Shown here: positions 16,475-25,263 of the stretch, piece after piece
How the letters are laid out: every line of letters starts with the position of its first letter
Position numbering within the stretch: position 1 is the stretch's first letter
NCBI RefSeq assembly: GCF_001816125.1
Contig: NZ_MDZA01000099.1
Span: forward strand, 1-52,713
Direction of reading: 5' to 3'
DNA from: Hymenobacter coccineus
Lineage (GTDB): Bacteria > Bacteroidota > Bacteroidia > Cytophagales > Hymenobacteraceae
Length of the DNA: 52,713 nucleotides
Notes under the pieces: model-generated
Told to the model about the DNA's origin: nothing
Seen by the model: only the letters and a program-made list of their open reading frames with translations
Database searches by the model: none
Position numbers and translations under genes: made by a program

Positions 16475-17557
16475 ATGACCCCTTCTACTAACGACTCAAA
16501 CCGGGTGAGCACGACCACCGCGATGAGCGACTCCGCGCCGGCCTACGGCGCGGTGCCCGCAGCACCTGCGCCGGCTGGCCTGACGGCCGCCGTCAAGCGC
16601 ATCTCCTGGGGCGCCGTATTTGCCGGGGCGTTGCTGGCGCTGGTTATCCAGCTTTCGCTGAGCCTGCTGGGCCTGGGCATCGGCCTGGGCACCATCGACC
16701 CGCTCACCGAAAACAACCCCACGTCGGGCATTGGTGTTGGGGCCGCCATCTGGTGGCTTGTCACCATGCTGGGCTCCCTTTACATCGGGGCCACCGTGGC
16801 GAGCCGCCTGGCCGGCATTCCGCGCCGCACCGATGGGCTGCTGCACGGCCTGCTGACCTGGAGTGTGGTCACGCTGCTGACGTTTTACCTGCTCACGACC
16901 GCCGTGGGCCGCATCATCGGCGGCGTGACGGGCGTAGCCGGCCGGGCGTTGTCGGGCGTGGGCTCCGGCATCGCCGCCGCAGCTCCCGCCGCCGGCAAGG
17001 CCATTCAGGGCGAGCTGAAAGACCAGGGCATTGACCTCAACGACCTCAAGCACCAGGCCCGCCTGCTGCTGCGCCAGACCGGCAAGGCCGACCTTACCCC
17101 CGAGGCACTGGAGCGCCAGGCCAAAGGAGCCCTGGCCACCGCCAAAAACGAAGCCGGCCAGAGCGCCGCTGACCCGCAAGCCGCGGGCAATAACTTCGAC
17201 CAGGTAATCGACAACCTGACCAGCAAAGCCGATAACCTGGGCAACGCCGCCGACCGCGACGCGGCCGTGAACGTGGTGATGAAGCGCACCGGCAAGAGCC
17301 GCGCCGAGTCGGAGCAAGTAGTAGACAACTGGCTTGCGACCGCCAAGCAGGCGCAAGCCAAGCTCAAGGAAACCAAGGATGCCGCCGCCCTCAAAGCCCG
17401 GGAAGTAGCCGATGCGGCTGCCTCGGGCCTGTCGAAGGCCGCGCTGCTGGCTGCCCTGGGTCTGGGCTTGGGAGCCGCCGTATCGGCCTTCGGGGGCCGG
17501 CGGGCCACGCCCTACGACGACTCGCTGGCTGCACCACGCCGCAATGCCATCGCTTAA
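16475..17557 (+). CDS. Membrane protein with amphipathic helical tail
   Basis: The 360-residue protein begins MTPSTNDSNRVSTT; an upstream in-frame ATG at 16412 is less likely. The N-terminal half has about three membrane helices: VKRISWGAVFAGALLALVIQ, IWWLVTMLGSLYIGATVASR and LLTWSVVTLLTFYLLTTAVG. A glycine/alanine-rich hydrophobic segment and an alpha-helical region follow (about 190-330), rich in K, E, A and Q (KADLTPEALERQAKGALA, ATAKQAQAKLKETKDAAALK), before a last hydrophobic stretch at 325-345. The tail resembles LEA- or apolipoprotein-like helices. The context among stress genes suggests a protective role. Not assigned to a named family. Confidence 0.8.
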   Translation: MTPSTNDSNRVSTTTAMSDSAPAYGAVPAAPAPAGLTAAVKRISWGAVFAGALLALVIQLSLSLLGLGIGLGTIDPLTENNPTSGIGVGAAIWWLVTMLGSLYIGATVASRLAGIPRRTDGLLHGLLTWSVVTLLTFYLLTTAVGRIIGGVTGVAGRALSGVGSGIAAAAPAAGKAIQGELKDQGIDLNDLKHQARLLLRQTGKADLTPEALERQAKGALATAKNEAGQSAADPQAAGNNFDQVIDNLTSKADNLGNAADRDAAVNVVMKRTGKSRAESEQVVDNWLATAKQAQAKLKETKDAAALKAREVADAAASGLSKAALLAALGLGLGAAVSAFGGRRATPYDDSLAAPRRNAIA

Positions 17558-17564
17558 AGTGCCT

Positions 17565-17602
17565 AAAAATGGGCTCCTCGCTGTGCGGGGAGCCCATTTT
17601 TT
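17565..17602 (+). terminator. Rho-independent terminator
   Basis: The 12-bp stem AAAATGGGCTCC / GGAGCCCATTTT encloses 11 bases and ends in T6, starting 8 bases after the stop codon of the membrane protein gene. It would work on both strands. Confidence 0.88.
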
Positions 17603-17643
17603 GATGATGCCCTCCTGCTCTCCCTCCTGTTCCTTTCTTTCCC

Positions 17644-18330
17644 GTGACCACCCCCACGTTTACCCGGCCCTTGGGACTGCTTTTGCTCAGCGCTACGCTG
17701 CTCGGCCCTAGCTTCTCGCTCACCAACTGCGCCGGCATCAGCCGCCAGCAGCAGGAGGGCCAGAACTTTCAAAACTGCACCTTCGCGTTGCAATCCATTG
17801 AGCAGGCCACCCTGGGTGGGGTGGACGTGACCAACGTCCGCTCGGCCGCCGACCTGAGCGGGGCCGACCGCGCCCGCGTCCTGGCTGCCTACGGCACGGG
17901 CTCCCTGCCCCTCAACATGCGGGTGAACCTGCAAGTAACCAACCCCAACCAGGACCTGGCGGCCCTCAATGTGCTGGAATATAAGGTACTGGTGGATGGC
18001 AACGAAATCGCCACCGGCGCCACTACGCAGCGCATTGAGGTGCCCGGCAACAGGTCGGCCGCCGTCACGCTGCCCATCAGCGCCGACGCCCGCCAAGTGG
18101 TGGCCAACGGCGGGGCCGAAGCCCTCGGCGGTTTTGCCCTGGGCCTGGCCGACCGCAACCGCCAGCCCACCCGCGTCACCATCGCCGTGCGCCCGAGCGT
18201 AAAGTTCCTGGGGGCCACCATCAAGAGCCCCAACTACGTGAACGTTGAGAAGGACGTGACCGCCCGCCAGCTCCTCAATAGCCGCGTCACCCGCCGTGAC
18301 TCGCTGGGTGGCGCACCGACCCGGCCCTAG
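17644..18330 (+). CDS. LEA14-like (water-stress type) secreted or lipoprotein
   Basis: The 228-residue protein uses a GTG start at 17644 and has an N-terminal hydrophobic signal (PLGLLLLSATLLGPSFS). A cysteine follows at LTNCAG, so a lipoprotein with a loose lipobox is possible. Residues about 45-190 fit a LEA type 2 / WHy fold: TFALQSIEQATLGGVDV, LPLNMRVNLQVTNPNQ, VLVDGNEIATGATTQRIEVP and VTLPISADARQVV. Such domains are linked to desiccation and hypersensitive response. The codon after GTG is ACC, and no ATG alternative gives the signal peptide. Ends just before the stress gene remnant at 18433. Confidence 0.75.
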   Translation: MTTPTFTRPLGLLLLSATLLGPSFSLTNCAGISRQQQEGQNFQNCTFALQSIEQATLGGVDVTNVRSAADLSGADRARVLAAYGTGSLPLNMRVNLQVTNPNQDLAALNVLEYKVLVDGNEIATGATTQRIEVPGNRSAAVTLPISADARQVVANGGAEALGGFALGLADRNRQPTRVTIAVRPSVKFLGATIKSPNYVNVEKDVTARQLLNSRVTRRDSLGGAPTRP

Positions 18331-18432
18331 GGCCTCCGCCCATCGTAGCTTTTGCCAAGCTTCCCCGGTTCCTCGCCCGCCTAGCCTATTCCTCCGTTAT
18401 CCCTTTTTTATTTTCTTACCTCCCCTTTTCGC

Positions 18433-18778
18433 TTGAGCCACGCCCAATCTCCCGGCTCCCCCGTCGGCGCCAAAGCCGCCCTGCGCGGGGCCGGCCCCAC
18501 CGGCGGCCACGCGCCCGCCGACCAATCCCCGCCCGCCGGATAGCGGCCAGGCTGGGCCCTCGCCTGTGTCCACCGCGCTGGCTAATCTGCCGGCCGCGTT
18601 GACTGGCGTGCCGGCTTCGCTTCAGCAAACCGGCACGCAGCTGCTGGCGCGCTTCAAGGCCCTCACCACCACCGAAAAGGTGCTCAGCGGCCTGCTGCTG
18701 GTGTTCGTGGTGCGGCACTTCACCCGCGCGCTAGCCGCGCCGCCTGCTCGCTCTCCCCCGTTTTTATTACCAACAGCT
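18433..18778 (+). pseudogene. Remnant of a small membrane protein, paralogue of 21468-22178
   Basis: The segment GTGVPASLQQTG-like LPAALTGVPASLQQTG, then ALTTTEKVLSGLLLVFVVRH and FTRAL, matches LPQSVKDSAGKATASFHKL, STTQKVIGGTLLVLLVRRLT in the DUF2383 protein. The upstream part (18433-18540) lies in another frame and ends in a stop. The part from GTG 18566 stays open and would run into the lipoprotein gene at 18779 without a stop. Its C-terminal four-helix domain is absent. The reading is either a relic or a short single-helix protein. Confidence 0.45.
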
Positions 18779-19021
18779 ATGCACAAGCTTCCCCAGTTAC
18801 CCGCCTTACTCGCCGGCCTCTTGGTGAGCGCCTGCAACGCCAGTCCCGTGGCGACCACTGCCGTAGCTTCCCTGCCCCCGGCGGTAACCGCTAAGCCAAC
18901 TGCTGCCGATTCAGCTGCGGCGCCCGCGTCCGCTGCTTCCGTCCAGTCCGTGCCCTTCGTGGGCAAGCCTGGCCTCAAAGCCGTGCTGCGCAGCGGTGGG
19001 CTGGCCCCCGCCACCCATTAA
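18779..19021 (+). CDS. Small lipoprotein
   Basis: The 80-residue protein starts MHKLPQLPALLAGLLVSACN, a clear lipoprotein signal with cysteine at residue 19. The mature part is alanine- and proline-rich (PPAVTAKPTAADSAAAPAS) and ends GKPGLKAVLRSGGLAPATH. Low-complexity sequence and size suggest a surface-exposed, unstructured lipoprotein. The ATG at 18779 lies in the same frame as the upstream relic. It is followed by a strong terminator. Function is unknown. Confidence 0.6.
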   Translation: MHKLPQLPALLAGLLVSACNASPVATTAVASLPPAVTAKPTAADSAAAPASAASVQSVPFVGKPGLKAVLRSGGLAPATH

Positions 19022-19041
19022 GGCTGAGTCCAAGCGTCTTT

Positions 19042-19088
19042 GACGCCAAAGGCCCCGGCACCGAAAAAGAGCCGGGGCCTTTGGCGTC
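19042..19088 (+). terminator. Strong hairpin terminator
   Basis: Perfect 18-bp arms gacgccaaaggccccggc and its complement (19042-19059 and 19071-19088) enclose an 11-base loop. It lies 20 bases after the lipoprotein stop. The T-run is weak, but the stem is exceptionally stable. Confidence 0.75.
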
Positions 19089-19637
19089 GTGAGCTAAATA
19101 AGAGTGCTTTTATAGTCCCACCGGAGTCGTCGCGTTTGTATGAATGAACTTATGCAGGTTACTGGCGCGAAATACCTGATGCACCCTGGGCGAGTCGGTA
19201 TGGTAGACATCGACCCTTTCGCACCACTCCGCTTGCCGGGCGCTACTGCTCGATCCAAGGTCCGGCTTGGGGGCTCATTAGCGTTTTGGTTAAATTAAAA
19301 AAATGGACAAGGCCAAGCCTGTACTACCTTGTTTTGTTGAGGGCCCCTTTATTACTTAGTGAGTTGCGCTGGATGGACCTACGCCGGCACGCCCACCTAG
19401 TCGCGGGTGTCGGTTCACTGGCTGATGAACGCTTCCACCGGGGCTAGGGCATAGTCGGTGCGCGCTCTGCTTTTGGGGGCATTGCTGCTGACCTGCTCGT
19501 TTCCTTTGTCGGCCTTACTCAGGTCTTGTTCAGGTGATTTTTTGCGAGGCGCTAGCCACCTATAAATGAGTATGGTACGGGCCGCCGGGCGGCGGCACCA
19601 GCCTCTTCCTGCTCCCACGCACAACCCGCCCAACGGG
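19089..19637. other. Intergenic region with no supported gene
   Basis: A 52-codon ORF (19140-19298, plus strand, MNELMQVTGAKYLMHPGRVG) and a minus-strand ORF at 19415-19633 exist, but neither resembles a known protein. An A7 run at 19297-19304 and low GC in places suggest regulatory or degenerate sequence. Confidence 0.35.
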
Positions 19638-20372
19638 CTAGGGTCGACCGTCCAGCCGGTAGGTCAGCAGTACGTCCAACGTGGGCAGGTAACCGTTTTT
19701 ACGCAGGCTGCTATCAACTTCGTGGTCGAGGTCGCTGTAGAGCTGCTGCGTCACGCCGAGCGCGTCTACCAGCGAGCGATTAGACGCGAAGGTGTTACGG
19801 GTGGCGAAGATTTTGCCCAGGCCGGCTTCCAGGTTCAAGCCAAAGTGCGAGTTGGTGAACAGAAACGCCCGCCCGATACGCAGCCCGCCGAGCCACAGGT
19901 TCGATTGCATCTCGAAGACCAGGGCCGGGGATGCCAGCAGGCCGAAGGCCGAAAAGTCGCGCTTAAAGTACAAGCCCAGCCCATCGGCGGGCGTGATGGG
20001 GCCGGCCGTCAGGTGGACGTACTGCCCAAGCAACCCTGCGTACCAGGGCGAGTTGGCGTGCACATTGACGCCCACGCTCAGCAAGGTGCCCCGTTGAAAC
20101 GAGCGGTCGATGGCATCGCCCAGCTGGTGGTCAAGCCCAAAGCCCTCCAATGTTTTTATCGTATAGCGGTCGAAGGGCGGCACAATTAGCCCGCCTTGCA
20201 CCCGCGCCGAAAAGCGGCGGCTGAACTGGGCCTGGTAGCCAGCCGTGTAGCTCAGGGGCAGCTGCACCCCGGCAAAAAAGGTATGCCGGAGCGCGAAGGG
20301 CTCGCTCGGCGGGGTAGCCTGCGCCCGCACCAGCAGCGGCAGGCTTAGTAATAGCAAGCAGGTTCTCAGCAT
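19638..20372 (-). CDS. Outer-membrane beta-barrel hypothetical protein
   Basis: The 244-residue protein begins MLRTCLLLLSLPLLVRA, a signal peptide cleaved near AQATPP. The mature part alternates hydrophobic and polar residues in short strands (HTFFAGVQLPLSYTAGYQAQF, LGLYFKRDFSAFGLLASP, SHFGLNLEAGLGKIF) and ends TLDVLLTYRLDGRP, typical of Bacteroidota porin-like barrels without a defined Pfam family. A TTG upstream in frame (20387) is less likely. It lies alone, downstream of the perfect hairpin at 20433. Confidence 0.7.
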   Translation of the reverse strand: MLRTCLLLLSLPLLVRAQATPPSEPFALRHTFFAGVQLPLSYTAGYQAQFSRRFSARVQGGLIVPPFDRYTIKTLEGFGLDHQLGDAIDRSFQRGTLLSVGVNVHANSPWYAGLLGQYVHLTAGPITPADGLGLYFKRDFSAFGLLASPALVFEMQSNLWLGGLRIGRAFLFTNSHFGLNLEAGLGKIFATRNTFASNRSLVDALGVTQQLYSDLDHEVDSSLRKNGYLPTLDVLLTYRLDGRP

Positions 20373-20432
20373 GACGAAGGTTGCCAAATGAGTGGGATAA
20401 AACCGCCTTGTACAGCGGGATTCAAGTTAAGA

Positions 20433-20474
20433 AGCAGTGCTACCGGCCCGCAACTGCGGGCCGGTAGCACTGCT
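20433..20474. terminator. Perfect 19-bp hairpin
   Basis: Arms agcagtgctaccggcccgc (20433-20451) and its exact complement (20456-20474) enclose the tetraloop aact. It lies between the 3' end of the aquaporin reading (minus strand) and the start of the beta-barrel gene. The lack of a T-run makes it either an efficient hairpin terminator for the aquaporin transcript or an mRNA-stabilising stem. Confidence 0.6.
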
Positions 20475-20711
20475 AGGTAGCTGCAGGCTTTTAATTGGTA
20501 GCGCGGCCAGCATGGGGCGCGGGGGTAGTGGGGGCCGGGGCCCCAAATTCCTGGTCGTGCATCCGGGTTTCGTCGCTACCCTCTTGTTCTTCAATCCGGG
20601 TGAGCGTGCCGGAGACTCTGGGCGTGGACCTGCCCGGTCCCAAAAAGGCGCTGACTGATTTGCCCTACACCATTGTGAGCTGAGCGGGAAGTCAGGCCTG
20701 GGCCTGGATGC

Positions 20712-21300
20712 TTACTCTTCCACTTTAGGGGGTTTCGCCGGCTCAAAAAGTGAGAAAAGTAGCCCAAAAGCAACGCCGCTCAGCAACGTTGCCCACACGG
20801 CGGGCGACCCGGCCAAGCCCATTGCGATGGCCACCGCTGGATTCAGCACGCCGCCGCTCACCAGCAAGCCCGCCAGCAGGGCCCCGCCGACGGCCAGGCC
20901 GCTGCCCGCCTTGGTCACTTTCTTCTCCGTGGCCGCCGCTACGGCCAGCATTAGGATGCCAAACCCGATGAACTCGCGCCCGCGCTGCCCGCCCGGTAGC
21001 CGCCGGCCAGGTGGCCGACCAGGCCCGCCCCCGCCACGAACCGGGCCAGTAAGGCCCCGGCAATCTGGGCCCCTACGTAAAGCAAGCCCTCTACCAGCGG
21101 GAAGCGGCGGCTGGCCACCAACCCCACCGTGACGGCCGGGTTAATGTGACAGCCCGAAAGGCCGCCGATGGCGTACACGAGCACGAGCAGCGTCAGGCCC
21201 ACCGCGTAGGCCGTGGTAGGCGCGGCCACGGTAAGCGCCGCGAGCGTGAGAAAAAAGGTGCCCACCAGCTCGGCCAGGGCCGCAAATAAAGTTGTGCTGT
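20712..21300 (-). pseudogene. Aquaporin (MIP family), frameshifted
   Basis: The first reading (from about 21300) includes ELVGTFFLTLAALTVA, VYAIGGLSGCHINPAVTVG (first NPA) and a helix at LVEGLLYVGAQIAGALLA. The second, in another frame, holds REFIGFGILMLAVAAATEK and SGGVLNPAVAIAMGL (second NPA), ending VEE. A one-base shift at about 20985-21000 joins them. Water or glycerol would cross the inner membrane through such a channel. N-terminal start is unclear; no good ATG precedes the ELVG motif. The two intact NPA boxes suggest a recent lesion or error. Confidence 0.78.
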
Positions 21301-21467
21301 TCAGGGCAGTGTCAGGCGATTTATTCGTAAGGGTAGTAGGGTGTTTGGTTGGTATTCCCGGATTGAGTGACAGGGGCGGCGGCAGGCCGCGGTTGGCAGT
21401 AGCTAAAACGCCGGGCAGCTTGCTGGTAAGCAGGCTGCCCGGCGTCTCATATGGGCTAGCTGACAGG

Positions 21468-22178
21468 CTAGTCTGCCAGGCGCTTCAACTCCTGGTAGGT
21501 CTGCTGCGACTGGTGAAACTGACGCGCCACAAGTTGGCGCGCGGGGCCCCGCAGCGTGTGGTCGTCCAGGGCTTCCTCGTAGGCTTTGAGGGCCCACTGC
21601 TCGCCGTGGAGGTTGCTGGCCAGCACCGCTTGCTCATCGTGGCCGGTGAAAACGGCCGCGGCTGCCATAAAGCGGCGGTAGAGCTTGCCCTTAAGCGTGG
21701 TGCTGGTTTCCTGCCCGCCACCGAGCCGGCGCAGCTGGTCGTTTAGTTCGCTGGCAAAGCGCTGGCTCTGGCTGACCAGCTGCTGATAATAGCCACGCCG
21801 CTGCGGGTCCTGGCTTTCCTGCACGGCTTTTTGGTAGCCTTCCACCCGGTCGTTGACGAAGTGCAGCAGCTCGTGCAGGGTGCCGGCCTCCGCCTTGTGC
21901 TTATGCTTGGGGCCTTTTTTGTGGGGCTTGCTGCCGCGCGTAAGCCGGCGTACCAGCAGCACCAACAGCGTGCCACCGATGACTTTCTGAGTGGTGCTGA
22001 GCTTGTGGAAGCTGGCGGTCGCCTTACCGGCACTGTCTTTCACCGACTGGGGCAGCTTGTCGAGCAGGCTGGTCAGGCTGCCTGGGGAGACGACCTGCTT
22101 GGCTTGGTCAAGCAGCGGCGCTTCGGTCGGCTGCGGGTGGGGGTCGCCGTAGGCAGGGGATTTGGAGGAGTTGTTCAT
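21468..22178 (-). CDS. DUF2383 (PA2169-type) four-helix-bundle protein
   Basis: The 236-residue protein starts MNNSSKSPAYG. Residues about 30-75 hold one membrane-type segment (STTQKVIGGTLLVLLVRRL), followed by a basic linker (PHKKGPKHKHK). Residues about 95-230 form a ferritin-like helical bundle: LHELLHFVNDRVEGYQKAV, DPQRRGYYQQLVSQSQRFA and LASNLHGEQWALKAYEEALD. DUF2383 proteins are stress-related; the bundle may carry metal, as E and H residues recur in helices. Convergent spacing of 56 bases to the transaldolase gene on the same strand suggests cotranscription. Confidence 0.85.
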   Translation of the reverse strand: MNNSSKSPAYGDPHPQPTEAPLLDQAKQVVSPGSLTSLLDKLPQSVKDSAGKATASFHKLSTTQKVIGGTLLVLLVRRLTRGSKPHKKGPKHKHKAEAGTLHELLHFVNDRVEGYQKAVQESQDPQRRGYYQQLVSQSQRFASELNDQLRRLGGGQETSTTLKGKLYRRFMAAAAVFTGHDEQAVLASNLHGEQWALKAYEEALDDHTLRGPARQLVARQFHQSQQTYQELKRLAD

Positions 22179-22234
22179 CAGAAAAGAAAAATGGGGAAAT
22201 AAGCAGGTGGGAGGTGGGGTAATCAAGCCGGCTG

Positions 22235-23365
22235 CTAGTCGGAAGCCAAGGCCTGCTGGCGCTTTTTTTCCACCAAGGCGAGCATCTTGCCGAAGGGCTC
22301 GTTGAATTTTTGCACCCCCTCGTCTTCGAGCTGCTGGGTGAGGGCATCGAGTTCCAGGCCGAGCTTGGGCAAGTCCGTTAGCACCTGGCGGGCGTGATCG
22401 AGGCCTTGTTCCAGGCGGTCGGCCGGTTGGCCTTGCTGCCGGAAGAGGTCCATCGTTTCCAGCGGAACGGTGTTCACCGTCTTCGGCCCGATGAGGTTCT
22501 CCACGTACTTCAGCGCGTCATAATTCGGGTTTTTATTGCCGGTACTGGCCCATAGCAGGCGCTGCGTGTTGGCCCCTTTGTCGGCCAGGGCCTGCCAGCG
22601 CGGGCCCGCGAAGATTTCTTTGTAGAGCTGGTACGCCTGCTTGGCACAGGCAATGGCTACCTCGCCCACCAGCGATTGCGCCAGGGGGCCTTGCTCCGCC
22701 CCTTGGGCCGCGATTTTCTCCAGCAGGGGGTCCAGGAGCACGTCAATACGACTCAGGAAAAAGCTGGCGACCGAGTTGATGTCGGCCGGCGACTGGCCGG
22801 CGTTAGCCCGGTCTTCGAGGCCCAAGACAAAAGCTTCGGCCACGGCCTTGTAGCGCTCCAGCCCAAAAATCAGCGTCACGTTCACGTTGAGGCCCTCTGC
22901 GATGAGCGTCCGAATGGCGGGGAGCCCCTGCACCGTGGCGGGCACTTTTATCATCACGTTGGGCCGGTTCACGGCTTGCCACAGCTGCCGGGCTTCGGCA
23001 AGCGTACCCTCGGTGTCGTGGGCCAGCGCCGGCGACACTTCCAGGCTCACGTAGCCGTCGCTGCTGTTGTCGTGGCTGTCGTACAACGCCCGGAACAGGT
23101 CGCAGGCCGCTTGCACGTCGGCCACGGCTAGGCCCTGGTAAATTTCTTCGGCCAGTTTGCCTTGCCGGCCCTGCGCGATGATGATGTCGTCGTAGTCGGC
23201 CGAGCCGCCGATTGCTTTCTCAAAAATGGCCGGGTTAGACGTGACGCCGCGCAGCGCGTCTTCGGCAATGCGACGCTTCAACTCGCCATTGGTCAGCACC
23301 TGGCGGCTGATAAAGTCGAGCCACAGGCTCTGGTCGAGGCGGCGAATGTCAACTAAAGGGTTCAT
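22235..23365 (-). CDS. tal: Transaldolase
   Basis: The 376-residue cytosolic enzyme transfers dihydroxyacetone units between sugar phosphates in the non-oxidative pentose phosphate pathway. It matches the longer type of transaldolase: VTSNPAIFEKAI, D17 (WLDFIS), and the Schiff-base lysine K140 in NVMIKVPATVQGLPA; later NVNVTLIFGLERYKAVAEAF and LWASTGNKNPNYDALKYVE. The ATG at 23365 starts MNPLVDIRRLDQSLWLDF; upstream codons to 23443 are low-complexity. It is upstream of the DUF2383 gene. Placement in a stress island suggests it supplies NADPH or osmolyte precursors. Confidence 0.93.
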   Translation of the reverse strand: MNPLVDIRRLDQSLWLDFISRQVLTNGELKRRIAEDALRGVTSNPAIFEKAIGGSADYDDIIIAQGRQGKLAEEIYQGLAVADVQAACDLFRALYDSHDNSSDGYVSLEVSPALAHDTEGTLAEARQLWQAVNRPNVMIKVPATVQGLPAIRTLIAEGLNVNVTLIFGLERYKAVAEAFVLGLEDRANAGQSPADINSVASFFLSRIDVLLDPLLEKIAAQGAEQGPLAQSLVGEVAIACAKQAYQLYKEIFAGPRWQALADKGANTQRLLWASTGNKNPNYDALKYVENLIGPKTVNTVPLETMDLFRQQGQPADRLEQGLDHARQVLTDLPKLGLELDALTQQLEDEGVQKFNEPFGKMLALVEKKRQQALASD

Positions 23366-23442
23366 AGCGGAGAGGGGGGTAAGAAAATGAGGGGTAGCTA
23401 CGCCAACCCCGGCCCGGCCGGGAGTTGGCTGGTCTGCGAGCA

Positions 23443-23472
23443 AAAACGGCCCGCTGGCGGGCGGGCCGTTTT
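23443..23472. terminator. Bidirectional terminator between OmpA and tal genes
   Basis: Perfect arms aaaacggcccgc and gcgggccgtttt surround tggcgg. It lies 22 bases after the stop of the TSP3-OmpA gene (minus strand), so it ends that transcript before the tal promoter. Confidence 0.85.
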
Positions 23473-23494
23473 GTCAGCAGAAGGGCAACTGGCG

Positions 23495-25099
23495 CTACTT
23501 GCGGCGGGCCGGGGCTTTCCTGGCCGGGGCCTTCTTTTTGGCCGGGGTCGCTTTGGCGGGCGAGGTTTTGCCTTGCTGGAGCAGGTCGGCCACCGTGGGG
23601 GCCAGCCCGTACTTGGTTTCGGCCGCGTTAGGCGTGCCCGTCAGGTAAGGGTCGAAGTCCACACGGCGGTTCCGGGCCTGGCCGGCGGCGGTTTTGTTGT
23701 CGGCAATGGGCTTGGTTTCGCCGTAGCCGCGGGCTTCGATGCGCTCGGCGGGCACGCCCTTGCTCAGCATGTAGGTGCGGGCCGAGGCGGCCCGGTCGTA
23801 GCTGAGCTCGAGGTTGTGGTTGTCGTCGCCCTTGCTGTCGGTGTGGCCCGCAATGCTGAGGCTGTAATCCGGGTATTCGTTCATGATCTGCACCATTTGT
23901 TGCAGGCGTGGGAACGAGCTAGGCTTCAGCGTGGCCTTGTTGAAGTCGAAGTTGATGTACTTCGTGGCCTCGTTGAGCACCTTGCGCTTCTCAGCCGGAA
24001 TCTCGGGGCAGCCCTGGTTGCTGGCGGGGCCGGCGCGGTCGGGGCACTTGTCCTGGTAGTCGGGCACGCCGTCGCCGTCCGTGTCAACGGGGCAACCCGT
24101 GGCGTCCACTTTCACGCCGCTGGGCGTGTTGGGGCACTTGTCTTTGTCATCCGAAACGCCGTCGCCGTCCGTGTCAAGGGGGCAGCCGGTGGCATCCACT
24201 TTCACGCCAGCCGGGGTGTTGGGGCACTTGTCGTCGTTGTCAGCCACGCCGTCACCGTCGGCATCCGGGCAGCCTTGCAGGGCAGCCAGGCCCTTCACAT
24301 CGGGGCACTTGTCCTGGTAGTCGGCCACGCCGTCACCATCGGTGTCGAGGGGGCAGCCGGTGGCATCCACTTTCACGCCGGTCGGCGTGTTGGGGCACTT
24401 GTCTTTTTTATCGGCTACACCGTCGCCGTCGGTGTCCTTGGCCTTGACGATGTTGGCCCGCACACCCGCCGTGAGTTGGATGTAGCGGTCGTGCTTGTCC
24501 CAGAACGTCGTGGCGTTGTTGTTCACCCCGTCAAGACGGTCGTCGCCGGCCTGCAAGTAGGCCTGGGTGGCTTGCACGTAGAAAGTAGCCGACTCCCCCA
24601 AGTGGAAGTCTAGACCGCCGCCTACCTGGCCCCCGAAGGTACCGAAGCGGTTAAAGTTGTTGGCCCCCGTAGGGGTAGCGTAGCGGTCGGCCAGCACCCA
24701 CGAGAATTGCGGCTCTACCAGCAGGTAGGGGTGCAGGAAGAAGCTGTCCTTGATGGGAGCCTTCAGCTTGAGGCCCAAGCCCGCTTGGTACGCCTGGGCC
24801 TTGAAACGCTGGCCCGTGCTGTTGAACGTGCCTTCGTTTTGCGGAAAGCGCAGCCGGGTGTAGTCCAGGTCCAGCCGCACGTCGAGCCAGCGGCCGACGT
24901 ACTGCGTGACGTCGAGGCCGCCGCTGTAGGGCATGTTGTCCCATTTCCAGAAGGCGTTGCCCAAGTCGCCGCGGTACTGCGTGGCGTTGGCGTGCAGGCC
25001 GATAGCCGTTTTGCGGTCGGCCGTCTGCGCTTGCGCACCTGGGATGGCCGTCAAGGCAGTAAGTCCAAGCAGAGCTGCTCGATAGAAGGGGTGTTTCAT
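23495..25099 (-). CDS. OmpA-family protein with thrombospondin type 3 repeats
   Basis: The 534-residue outer-membrane protein has a signal peptide (MKHPFYRAALLGLTALTAIP, cleaved near AQA), an N-terminal beta-barrel (about 25-220), and about five TSP3 calcium-binding repeats (about 226-350) with DTDGDGVADKKDKCPNTP-type units. An OmpA domain follows (about 380-490): FDFNKATLKPSSFPRLQQM, AGHTDSKGDDNHNLELS, and GQARNRRVDF. The extreme C-terminus is a lysine/proline/alanine tail (PAKKKAPARKAPARR). It anchors the outer membrane to peptidoglycan, perhaps with calcium-dependent stiffness. The Asp-rich repeats should not be mistaken for CRISPR. Confidence 0.92.
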   Translation of the reverse strand: MKHPFYRAALLGLTALTAIPGAQAQTADRKTAIGLHANATQYRGDLGNAFWKWDNMPYSGGLDVTQYVGRWLDVRLDLDYTRLRFPQNEGTFNSTGQRFKAQAYQAGLGLKLKAPIKDSFFLHPYLLVEPQFSWVLADRYATPTGANNFNRFGTFGGQVGGGLDFHLGESATFYVQATQAYLQAGDDRLDGVNNNATTFWDKHDRYIQLTAGVRANIVKAKDTDGDGVADKKDKCPNTPTGVKVDATGCPLDTDGDGVADYQDKCPDVKGLAALQGCPDADGDGVADNDDKCPNTPAGVKVDATGCPLDTDGDGVSDDKDKCPNTPSGVKVDATGCPVDTDGDGVPDYQDKCPDRAGPASNQGCPEIPAEKRKVLNEATKYINFDFNKATLKPSSFPRLQQMVQIMNEYPDYSLSIAGHTDSKGDDNHNLELSYDRAASARTYMLSKGVPAERIEARGYGETKPIADNKTAAGQARNRRVDFDPYLTGTPNAAETKYGLAPTVADLLQQGKTSPAKATPAKKKAPARKAPARRK

Positions 25100-25263
25100 A
25101 TAATAAAATGAAGTAAACGTGTGCCCCTTACGCTGTTAGAAAGAAGAGGGTTATGTCCAGGTTACCATTAAAAATTAATAAAATGCCATCATAGAAATTA
25201 TAAGCCCTGCCGTAGGTTATTCCGTGTGGCGGCTAGCAGCTTCTAGGCATAGCGTTTAAGCTA

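Noticed and set aside
24050..24430. Regular short repeats suggesting a CRISPR array
   Set aside because: They encode the in-frame TSP3 calcium-binding repeats of the OmpA protein; no spacers or cas genes.
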